Assembly (NCBI GenBank): GCA_046313675.1
Contig: JBKBXU010000282.1
Coordinates: forward strand, 1-6,225
Source of the DNA: JBKBXU01 sp046313675
GTDB lineage: Bacteria > Bacteroidota > Bacteroidia > Cytophagales > Cytophagaceae
Direction of reading: 5' to 3'
Length of the DNA stretch: 6,225 nt
Positions 1-6,221 of the stretch are shown one piece after another; positions within the stretch are counted from its first letter, which is position 1, and each line of letters starts with the position of its first letter. The position numbers and the translations under genes are program-made. The notes beneath the pieces were generated by a model. It was not told where the DNA came from and searched no databases. It worked only from the letters and a program-made list of their open reading frames with translations.

Positions 1-2786
1 TTTCCATTGTTATATACCACCCCTTTTACATAGAAAGGCTCTCCATCCACCAGAAACTCAAACTTTCCCTTGTCATTCTTTATTGAGCAGCACGAATCTT
101 TTTTATTCGAAAGTGATGTACGAGGCTCCTCAGAATACTTTACAAACTTATTTTCAAACTGTCCCGATGATGACATAATGGGTTTTAATGAAAAACCTTC
201 CACTTGGTCAAATCCATGAAAAGACCAGTCTATACAAACCGTATTGCTATCTGCCTGCCATTCTGTCCTCCAACAACGTTCTTCTTTTGTATAGTAAAAA
301 ACCAAGCCTTTTACCTCAGTAAATTTGTGAATAATTTTTTCAAATGCCTTCAACATCCACTCCTCTTTGATGCCACCATAATCCGTTGTCCCAAATTGTG
401 TCAGAAGAACCGGTTTGTCAGACATACTTTTATTAGCAAGAACCCTGTGACGAAATGGGACATAAATATCCTCAAAATCTTTCCACTCCTGACCCGGGAA
501 AGCTGCTCCGTAATTCAAGCAGGAAACTCCTATCCAATCTACGTATTTGTCACCGGGATAATATCGTTCCATGCACTTGTCTTTCCAGGGATTCCACACC
601 CAGGCAACATTGGATACACCATTTGCTCTGAATAAATCAACCACCCTTTGCCAGGCTTTAATGTATTGTTTGGCCGAATTCCCATAATGCTCAGACCAGG
701 CCAAGGCAGGATTATCAGGCTCCGGAGCAAAACGTATAAACACCCCTGAATTAAGCTTCCTGATACTAAGGGCATAATCAACGATGTAATCATCATATTC
801 ACCCTGATTTATTCTATAAAGAATGTTTCTCTGTAAAGAATCCTGAATATCTTCAGGCCAGGGCTCCCAAGAAATCATTGGATAATATCCTTGCTTTTGC
901 AGGTTTTCAAGCACAATATCTGAAGGAGAATGAGAAAATGGTTGGTGCCAGCGTTGTGAAATAGAAACAATAGAAAATGAGGTATTCAGATCATTTTGTG
1001 CTGAGAGGATAGGATCCATGGTATAACCGCTTGAACCCTCTGCTTCGGGGACATAAATGCCGGAATAAAAACCACCGGTCTTTTTATTGCTTTCCAGGAA
1101 TTTTTTCTCCGGATCAACTTTATTAAAAAGTAAGGCATAAGCAAATAAAACAGCGGAAACAGCACCAAGATACGGAGCGAGTTTTCCTATGCCATCATAT
1201 ATGCCATGACGAACCTGCCACCAGAATATTCTGATTGGTCTGACAAGAGACTGCTCTCTTTGCGAACCTTTGTAGATTTTTTTAATCTGCAATAAAAAGG
1301 CCTGCTGCCCCATTATAATAGCCAGACTCATGATGGACACATTGACCATTGCAAATCCCGCCATGACAAAGGTATAGGGATTCCAATCTTTTTTTAATCC
1401 ATAGATTATGGCAAAAATGGAAATCAGGATTACTATGATGTTAGGTACGGCTATTGCCCATTCATTTTGCGGCTTATCATCTTTCGGCGTTGGAATATAG
1501 GGTACTTTAATCCTAAAAACAGTATATACAAACCCAATTACATGCACCCACCACGTACCTATTTTCAACAAACCTCCGATTAAATGAAATCCTTTTTCAT
1601 GCCGCTCAAGCAGCCATCGCTGGGTATATTGTCTGATAAAAATGGTAAAGAAAAACAAGGGCGTATAGGCCAAAACAAACTCCGTAAGATCAACCCTCCA
1701 GGGGAATTCAGCAAGCACAAGGGCAATAATGGGTATAAACAAATTAGCCATATCGGCCAAACCACCCAAAAAATACAATGGGAGTGTCGTATAATGGAAT
1801 TGCTGCCTCCTTGTTAACTTGAAGAAAATCTTCGGAAGCACATAAAACAAAAGGTCAAAACACCCCCTGGACCACTTTAATTGCTGCTTATAATACGCAG
1901 ATAAAGAAGCTGGAACCAAACCTTTACTCAGCACCTCGGGCGCATACACAGACTTCCATCCTTTCGCATGCAATTTCATGGATGTATGCATATCTTCTGC
2001 CAATCCGGCAGCATGACCGCCAATAGAATCAAGAGCTTCTCTACGAAATGTACAGTTGGCACCTATCGCCTGAACGGTTCCATAACTGTTCATACTCATC
2101 ATCATAGGCCCATAGAAATGGTACGTTTGCTCGGCAGCACCAAAAGCCACCAAACTTTCCTTTTGATTATAATAAGCCTGTACCACTTGCACATACCCTA
2201 TTTCAGGATTTTCAAAATACGGCAAAACACGGTCAATGAAATCAGGATGCGGGACATGATCCGGATCCATTACCACACATATTTCCCCATCCGCATTTTT
2301 TAAGGCATTATTTATATTCCCGGCTTTAGCATCTTTCTTATCTTTTCTGGTAACATGAATTATACCCAGCCGCTTACACACACCTTTAAGGTATGCATCG
2401 TCCGCCTCATCACATAGATAAGTTTTGTGGGGATACTTCACCGCAACCATCGCTTCCAGGGTGGAAACAATCATATCATAAGGCTCTCCGGGGCAAAAAG
2501 TGGTAAGCATGTCTACCTTCCATTGCTTATCCGGCACCGGCCTGTCAGGTATACTTATATTATAATAATGATACCATTCATGCAGCATTTTGAGAAGCTT
2601 GTAAAACATGACTGTAGTCAGAATATAATACAGAGGTGCATACCCTATGCGAGATTCGGAAAAGAACCACCATAAAAACAATCCCATGAAGAAAAGTCCG
2701 CAACCAATCAGAAACCGTAAAGTAACAACCTCTCCGGGAGAGGGAGTTTTAGCACGCACAATTTTCTTTTCCAGCCAATTTTTCAT
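1..2786 (-). CDS. Cellulose-synthase-like GT2 fused to a GH26-like domain and a further GH-like domain (3' partial)
   Basis: The frame is open from ATG 2786-2784 to the left edge: 928 codons, no stop, C-terminus missing. An in-frame stop just upstream fixes this ATG as the first available. Helices lie near residues 21-42 and 50-68. The cytoplasmic GT2 domain (about 88-310) carries D126 (CDEADD), D174-P-D176, E264-D265 and Q301-QLK-W305, the D, DxD, ED and QxxRW-type motifs of processive synthases; the last reads QxxKW. Further helices lie near 335-360, 368-384, 443-464, 471-493 and 537-554; 409-426 may be an interfacial helix. This places residues 570 onward outside the cytoplasm. Residues 571-858 resemble GH26 (ISWEPW, RFAPEPDN, WVWNPW, YYPGDKYVD, KPVLLTQFG), with Q797 at the expected nucleophile. 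Residues 908-928 resemble the first strand of a GH2/GH5-type barrel. Inferred role: polymerising and exporting an exopolysaccharide. The GT2 call is firm; the sugar is unknown. Confidence 0.9.
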   Translation of the reverse strand, partial: MKNWLEKKIVRAKTPSPGEVVTLRFLIGCGLFFMGLFLWWFFSESRIGYAPLYYILTTVMFYKLLKMLHEWYHYYNISIPDRPVPDKQWKVDMLTTFCPGEPYDMIVSTLEAMVAVKYPHKTYLCDEADDAYLKGVCKRLGIIHVTRKDKKDAKAGNINNALKNADGEICVVMDPDHVPHPDFIDRVLPYFENPEIGYVQVVQAYYNQKESLVAFGAAEQTYHFYGPMMMSMNSYGTVQAIGANCTFRREALDSIGGHAAGLAEDMHTSMKLHAKGWKSVYAPEVLSKGLVPASLSAYYKQQLKWSRGCFDLLFYVLPKIFFKLTRRQQFHYTTLPLYFLGGLADMANLFIPIIALVLAEFPWRVDLTEFVLAYTPLFFFTIFIRQYTQRWLLERHEKGFHLIGGLLKIGTWWVHVIGFVYTVFRIKVPYIPTPKDDKPQNEWAIAVPNIIVILISIFAIIYGLKKDWNPYTFVMAGFAMVNVSIMSLAIIMGQQAFLLQIKKIYKGSQREQSLVRPIRIFWWQVRHGIYDGIGKLAPYLGAVSAVLFAYALLFNKVDPEKKFLESNKKTGGFYSGIYVPEAEGSSGYTMDPILSAQNDLNTSFSIVSISQRWHQPFSHSPSDIVLENLQKQGYYPMISWEPWPEDIQDSLQRNILYRINQGEYDDYIVDYALSIRKLNSGVFIRFAPEPDNPALAWSEHYGNSAKQYIKAWQRVVDLFRANGVSNVAWVWNPWKDKCMERYYPGDKYVDWIGVSCLNYGAAFPGQEWKDFEDIYVPFRHRVLANKSMSDKPVLLTQFGTTDYGGIKEEWMLKAFEKIIHKFTEVKGLVFYYTKEERCWRTEWQADSNTVCIDWSFHGFDQVEGFSLKPIMSSSGQFENKFVKYSEEPRTSLSNKKDSCCSIKNDKGKFEFLVDGEPFYVKGVVYNNG

Positions 2787-2847
2787 AATAACATATTTTT
2801 TCTAAACCCAGCCATACAAAAAAGGTTATCTCTAAAAGCAGTTATTT
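2787..2847. promoter_or_regulatory. Divergent intergenic region between the GT2 fusion and the lipoprotein glycosidase
   Basis: These 61 bp separate two divergent start codons, so both promoters and 5' leaders must lie here or reach into the neighbouring gene. The stretch is AT-rich with A and T runs. I could not find a convincing Bacteroidota promoter (TTTG and TAnnTTTG) in either direction, nor a Shine-Dalgarno motif before either ATG. The promoter role rests on gene arrangement only. Confidence 0.5.
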
Positions 2848-4176
2848 ATGTCCCTAAAATTTTTAATCTTTCAGACCTTCATATTTGCACTTCTTATGGG
2901 TGCATGTGAAGAAAAGCATCAGCCAACTAAAGCAATGAAAGGCATGGGCAAAGTTTACATTCAAAAGGACGGAGACAAGTATACACTGTACCGAAATGAC
3001 CAGCCTTATTACATAAAAGGAGCTGCCGGGTATGATCAATTTCACCAGGTAAAAGCCTGTGGAGGAAATTCAATACGGACATGGGGCGGTGAAAACACCC
3101 AAGCTGTTCTCGATACGGCATGGAAACACGGTTTATCTGTTACCGTTGGATTATACATAGGCCCCATGAGACACGGGTTCGATTATTCAGACAAAGAGGC
3201 TGTTAGGAAGCAGAAGCAGGGCATTCTTACATTAGTCAAAGAATTTAAGGATCATCCGGCTGTTTTGATGTGGGGCATTGGCAATGAGCTTGATATAGTC
3301 AATGGAAGCGACCGGGCAGACAACCCTGACCTGTGGAAAGCTGTCAATGATATTGCAGCCATGATCCATGAAGAAGACCCGAACCATCCGGTAACTACCA
3401 TGGTGGTACCATTTCGAAAAACCATTCGCAACATCAATAAATATTGCCCTGAAATAGACATCCTTTCTTTCAACGTTTTCAGCGGTTTGCATGAATTAAA
3501 GTCAAAGCTTCAAGAGCCTGTATGGGGATGGAATAAGCCTTACTTGATCTCCGAATGGGGCCCGCATGGTTGGTGGGAATCAGAACGAACCTTATGGGAT
3601 GCCCCTATTGAGGAATCAAGTACTAAAAAAGCCGAGTTTTATAAAGAGCGTTACGAAAATCATATTTTTACAGACAAGGAACAGTGCCTGGGTTCATACG
3701 TCTTTTACTGGGGACAAAAACAGGAAATCACCGGAACATGGTTCAGTATGTTTGACAGCAAAGGCAATCGGTCCGAAGCTGTTCATACCATGAAATACTT
3801 GTGGTCCGGAGAATCGTCCTACAATACCCCCCCTTCTTTGGAATACATATCAATGGATGAAAAAGGCGCTAAGGAAAACCTTTTCATAGAATCCTGCTCC
3901 AAACACAAAGCGCAGGCACTGGTATCTGATAAAGAAGGAGACCCACTGACATACAAATGGAGCATTAAACCTGAAAGCATGACAACCGGGTATTGGGGGG
4001 AAAATGAAAAAGATGTAAAACCTGTATTTACAAAGCAAGGCAAAAACCTTCAGGAACTAACGTTTGAAGCCCCAAAAAAAGAAGGAGCATACCGCCTTTT
4101 CTGTCACATTTATGATCAGCAGGGTAATTATGCCACGGCAAATTTCCCATTTTATGTATTGGAATATAAGAAGTAA
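2848..4176 (+). CDS. Lipoprotein glycoside hydrolase, clan GH-A TIM barrel (GH2/GH5-like) with C-terminal Ig/PKD-like domain
   Basis: 442 residues. The N-terminus is a lipoprotein signal: Lys4, a hydrophobic stretch 5-19 and C20 in LMGAC. Glu-Glu follows the Cys, which in Bacteroidota favours export to the outer surface. The barrel covers about 43-322 and opens with a strand reading YRNDQPYYIKG. R77 in SIRTWG, N146-E147 in WGIGNEL (predicted acid/base) and E236 in LISEWG (predicted nucleophile) match the clan GH-A arrangement of a retaining glycosidase, so this enzyme looks catalytically intact. Residues about 328-440 form a beta-rich domain with a DKEGDPLTYKW motif like PKD/cadherin-type Ig folds, probably for binding or spacing. 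The ATG at 2848 is chosen because it gives the signal peptide. It is divergent from the synthase fusion, whose cut C-terminal domain starts with a similar strand, which suggests a shared substrate. The substrate and exact GH family cannot be fixed by eye. Confidence 0.9.
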   Translation: MSLKFLIFQTFIFALLMGACEEKHQPTKAMKGMGKVYIQKDGDKYTLYRNDQPYYIKGAAGYDQFHQVKACGGNSIRTWGGENTQAVLDTAWKHGLSVTVGLYIGPMRHGFDYSDKEAVRKQKQGILTLVKEFKDHPAVLMWGIGNELDIVNGSDRADNPDLWKAVNDIAAMIHEEDPNHPVTTMVVPFRKTIRNINKYCPEIDILSFNVFSGLHELKSKLQEPVWGWNKPYLISEWGPHGWWESERTLWDAPIEESSTKKAEFYKERYENHIFTDKEQCLGSYVFYWGQKQEITGTWFSMFDSKGNRSEAVHTMKYLWSGESSYNTPPSLEYISMDEKGAKENLFIESCSKHKAQALVSDKEGDPLTYKWSIKPESMTTGYWGENEKDVKPVFTKQGKNLQELTFEAPKKEGAYRLFCHIYDQQGNYATANFPFYVLEYKK

Positions 4177-4197
4177 ACAACTCTTTTATGACTTAAA

Positions 4198-5499
4198 TCA
4201 CTGTATATTATACCCTATATGAAGAATTTCCGGTTCAGGAAAGACTTTATGACAGTTATATTTTTTCCAGAATTCTGTAATAGGTTTTCCTTTCTGATAT
4301 GCCGGGGATGACTTACCAACCGAATAGGAATAATTTGCCGTCAGACCAATGGAAATTTCTTTTTTATCTTCCGATAAAAGATTATTATTCTCCTGTAAAT
4401 CGACCGCTTCACCATGCTTATGAATAAAAGCTTTCTTATTATTCCGTACTACAAGATTATTGACAAGTACATTTCTGCTTACTCTATTATAAATCATAAA
4501 ACCATGGTTTCCGGGCCCGATGATGGTATTATTAACAAATGCGATCTCACTTCCCTCTTTGGTGATGCGACTATCGCAGAAAAAACCATTGGTTCCAGGA
4601 TTTATGATCAGGTTATTAAAAAAGAAATTTTCTCCCAGCCCAAGCGCAATGATGCCATTTTCTGCCCCATTGATGATCCGGTTATTATACACCACACCTG
4701 TTGTACCATCCCCAATCTGAATGCCGTTTCCATGCGATTCTCTACCCTCTAAACCATAGTTCATAATTTCATTGTCATAAACAAACACATCCTTGGTTGC
4801 ACACCCAACCTGTATTCCATCCCATCCTATGTTTTCCAATTTGTTCTCATAAACTTTTAAACCATGTATTTCATGAGGTTTTAATACATTACCCTTGCAC
4901 CGCTGATTTTTATCCCATCCACCATAAAAAGAATTACCGATATAGAAGCCTTCTCCAGAAACATCATGAATGTAATTATGGTGTATAGCAACATTTTTCA
5001 TCAAAAAACTATCCCTGACAAACCGTCCTTCACAGTCCGGATCGGTCTTAGCTATTATAGCAGCAAAGCCTGTTTTGGTCACTTCCACATATTCAATCTC
5101 AAAATCCGAACTGCCATGATCAACGCTAATGCCATTAATTCCTTTTTTTGTCCCACTGATTTTAAAACCATAGGCAACCTTGGCGTCACCGGTACCTGTA
5201 AGCTTAAAATAACGGCAATTGGCAAGTCTGAAGCCATAATAATGGGAAACACTTCCAATCACTACCTGTCCTCCTTCATTTATGATCACCAAAGGATTTA
5301 AAGAATCTCCGTAAAAATTTTTTAACTGAAAAAACTCTCTCTTTCCAGCCTGAATAGCAATGGTATCCCCGGGGCGGATATTCAACTTTGCTGCATCAGC
5401 ATAATTTTGCGATAAAGGTATGATGTGTTTTTTGCCGGGACGAGCATAAACACTAGTTGCAATGGAAAAAGCAATTAAGCAATAAAGGAATGTTTTCAT
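4198..5499 (-). CDS. Secreted right-handed parallel beta-helix protein
   Basis: 433 residues from ATG 5499-5497. The frame could start at 5556, but only the inner ATG puts a normal signal peptide at the N-terminus (MKTFLYCLIAFSIATSVYA, cleavage likely after Ala19). No Shine-Dalgarno is seen. After a short N-terminal cap (about 25-60, with RPGDTIAIQAG) come many rungs of roughly 20-25 residues rich in Asn, Gly, Ile and Val, of the type NNRIINGAENGI, NNLIINPGTNGF, NNTIIGPGNHGF. They run from about 85 to 365, typical of parallel beta-helix (PbH1) proteins. The SSPAYQKG near the C-terminus resembles the SPA-x-x-x-G ending common in such proteins. The fold includes polysaccharide lyases, epimerases, pectinase-type hydrolases and non-catalytic binding proteins; I cannot assign a catalytic site. 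It ends 21 bp from the convergent lipoprotein glycosidase, so a role on the same polysaccharide is plausible but inferred. Confidence 0.85.
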   Translation of the reverse strand: MKTFLYCLIAFSIATSVYARPGKKHIIPLSQNYADAAKLNIRPGDTIAIQAGKREFFQLKNFYGDSLNPLVIINEGGQVVIGSVSHYYGFRLANCRYFKLTGTGDAKVAYGFKISGTKKGINGISVDHGSSDFEIEYVEVTKTGFAAIIAKTDPDCEGRFVRDSFLMKNVAIHHNYIHDVSGEGFYIGNSFYGGWDKNQRCKGNVLKPHEIHGLKVYENKLENIGWDGIQVGCATKDVFVYDNEIMNYGLEGRESHGNGIQIGDGTTGVVYNNRIINGAENGIIALGLGENFFFNNLIINPGTNGFFCDSRITKEGSEIAFVNNTIIGPGNHGFMIYNRVSRNVLVNNLVVRNNKKAFIHKHGEAVDLQENNNLLSEDKKEISIGLTANYSYSVGKSSPAYQKGKPITEFWKKYNCHKVFPEPEILHIGYNIQ

Positions 5500-5542
5500 A
5501 ATATACACTTTATTATGAAAGTCTTGACCTGTTTTTTTGTTT
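5452..5542 (-). repeat. Long direct repeat, copy A (start and 5' leader of the beta-helix gene)
   Basis: This matches 6048-6138 in the same orientation at 87 of 91 positions. The first 72 positions (5452-5523) are identical; four substitutions fall in 5524-5542. It covers the first 16 codons of the beta-helix gene plus 43 bp upstream. The left boundary falls inside the signal-peptide codons; beyond 5542 similarity fades into an A-rich run. Confidence 0.95.
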
Positions 5543-5561
5543 AAAAAAGGTTGCATAAAAA

Positions 5562-5582
5562 GTCTTATGGTTGCACGAAGGA
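5562..5582 (+). repeat. Short direct repeat, copy 1 (GTCTTATGGTT-CACGA-GGA)
   Basis: These 21 bp match 5714-5734 with two mismatches. The repeat lies 19 bp beyond the end of long-repeat copy A, in the upstream region of the beta-helix gene. Confidence 0.7.
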
Positions 5583-5650
5583 AAGTACGGAGCGGAGAAC
5601 AAAATGAGCCCTGTGTGATGAAAGTGCGGAAAAAGAGAGCGGAGAACGGG
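5582..5650 (+). repeat. Degenerate short repeat around AAAGT-CGGA...GCGGAGAAC
   Basis: AAAGTACGGAGCGGAGAAC at 5582-5600 is echoed at 5620-5648 as AAAGTGCGGA, then an 8-nt A/G-rich insertion, then GAGCGGAGAAC-type sequence. The match is interrupted and purine-rich, so low complexity could explain part of it. Confidence 0.4.
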
Positions 5651-5660
5651 AAATTGCTTC

Positions 5661-5705
5661 TTTAACCATATAATTCGGGGTTAAACAAGTGCGCGCTGAA
5701 GCGCA
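5661..5705. repeat. Two adjacent small inverted repeats
   Basis: TTTAACC (5661-5667) pairs with GGTTAAA (5679-5685) around 11 nt. Four bases on, TGCGC (5690-5694) pairs with GCGCA (5701-5705) around a 6-nt loop. Both are short and could form by chance, but they sit together within the repeat-rich block. No U-tract follows, so they are not called terminators. Confidence 0.4.
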
Positions 5706-5713
5706 GTAAAGGC

Positions 5714-5746
5714 GTCTTATGGTTTCACGATGGACACGAAGAAAAA
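5714..5746 (+). repeat. Short direct repeat, copy 2, continuing into GGACACGAAGAAAAA
   Basis: Positions 5714-5734 repeat 5562-5582 (19 of 21 identical), and 5726-5746 repeat 6201-6221 (20 of 21 identical). This copy therefore links the other two and shows they belong to one repeat family. A partial further CACGAAGA unit follows at 5749-5756. Confidence 0.7.
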
Positions 5747-5838
5747 GCACGAAGATCCGCTGAAGCTGATGCACGAGGGGGCATGAAAGGAAAATTTGAG
5801 ATGCTCGATTGGAAGGGCGGATTCTGACCTTGACCGTC

Positions 5839-5884
5839 ATTGCGAGGCTTGGCATTGGATTTAGCGCAGGCAAGCCGCAGCAAT
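5839..5884. repeat. Imperfect palindrome of the intergenic CGTCATTGCGAGG...GCAATCTC type
   Basis: ATTGC (5839-5843) pairs with GCAAT (5880-5884) and GGCTTG (5846-5851) with CAAGCC (5871-5876), leaving small internal loops. The flanks, CGTC before and CTCCCC after, resemble a widespread family of short interspersed bacterial palindromes that I know from general experience. Family membership is by memory of the motif, not by search. Confidence 0.6.
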
Positions 5885-5993
5885 CTCCCCGATCTGGGTT
5901 TGTACTCCTCCTATTTCTGTTTTTTTGCTTCAAATCACCGACTTACAGATTTATTTAGATAAGATGATTGGTTTTTAAATATAGCCATGAAAT

Positions 5994-6095
5994 TTAATGC
6001 TTTAAAAGCTCCAGAGTCCTCTTGGGGAGAGACTCTGGAGCGGAGGAACTAGTTGCAATGGAAAAAGCAATTAAGCAATAAAGGAATGTTTTCAT
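5994..6095 (-). pseudogene. Truncated duplicate of the beta-helix gene start (33 codons)
   Basis: From ATG 6095-6093 the first 16 codons (MKTFLYCLIAFSIATS) are identical to those of the intact gene starting at 5499. The frame then diverges into SSAPESLPKRTLELLKH and stops at 5996-5994. Most of that tail is encoded by the palindrome at 6008-6041, so it is not a natural protein domain. The signal-peptide cleavage region and the whole beta-helix are absent. It is best read as a relic of a duplication or of a disrupted gene copy. An alternative is a tiny secreted peptide of 14-17 residues, for which there is no support beyond the open frame. Confidence 0.75.
6008..6041. repeat. Perfect 11-bp inverted repeat (hairpin), possible weak terminator on the minus strand
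   Basis: GCTCCAGAGTC (6008-6018) pairs perfectly with GACTCTGGAGC (6031-6041) around a 12-nt loop. Read on the minus strand, the stem is followed by TTTT (6007-6004) and then AAA, so the U-tract is short for an intrinsic terminator. It sits 6 bp beyond the broken end of the duplicated gene start, and could be the end of an inserted repeat element or a terminator; the sequence does not decide. Confidence 0.75.
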
Positions 6096-6138
6096 AATAT
6101 ACACTTTATTATGAAAGTCCCGACTGGTTTTTTTGTTT
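6048..6138 (-). repeat. Long direct repeat, copy B (orphan duplicate of gene start)
   Basis: Second copy of 5452-5542, displaced by exactly 596 bp with no indels. It carries the same 5' leader, ATG and 16 signal-peptide codons, but what follows is unrelated to the beta-helix gene. The identity of the leader means any promoter element within it would be duplicated too. Confidence 0.95.
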
Positions 6139-6200
6139 GAAAAAAATGGAATCTTGCCTTGCTGATATGGGTGCTGGTGCACTATAGTTGTTTTTTGTAG

Positions 6201-6221
6201 CACGACGGACACGAAGAAAAA
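6201..6221 (+). repeat. Short direct repeat, copy 3 (CACGA-GGACACGAAG)
   Basis: This matches 5726-5746 with one mismatch and lies near the right edge, so it may continue outside the window. It is about 60 bp beyond long-repeat copy B, in the same relative direction in which copy 1 follows copy A. Confidence 0.7.

Noticed and set aside
204..635. Open frame of 143 codons on the plus strand
   Set aside because: It lies entirely antisense to the GH26-like part of the synthase fusion, whose frame shows conserved glycosidase motifs throughout. The translation looks random.
2787..2847. Bacteroidota-type promoter (TTTG with TAnnTTTG)
   Set aside because: T- and A-rich runs are present, but no correctly spaced pair could be found in either direction.
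4177..4197. Terminator between the convergent glycosidase and beta-helix genes
   Set aside because: The 21 bp contain no inverted repeat with a T tract. Termination must rely on other signals or on sequence within the genes.
5500..5556. Upstream start at 5556 for the beta-helix gene, adding 19 residues
   Set aside because: It would bury the signal peptide behind a charged extension. The inner ATG at 5499 gives a standard signal peptide.
5565..5933. Open frame of 122 codons on the minus strand upstream of the beta-helix gene
   Set aside because: It is made almost wholly of repeats and palindromes, its translation is basic and low in recognisable structure, and it has no signal or domain. It is best explained as open by chance.
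5450..6055. Cloning or assembly artefact, because the long repeat begins at ACTAGT (a SpeI site) in both copies
   Set aside because: The site is simply part of the shared sequence, and the copies have four substitutions further along, as expected of natural divergence. It could not be excluded fully without reads.
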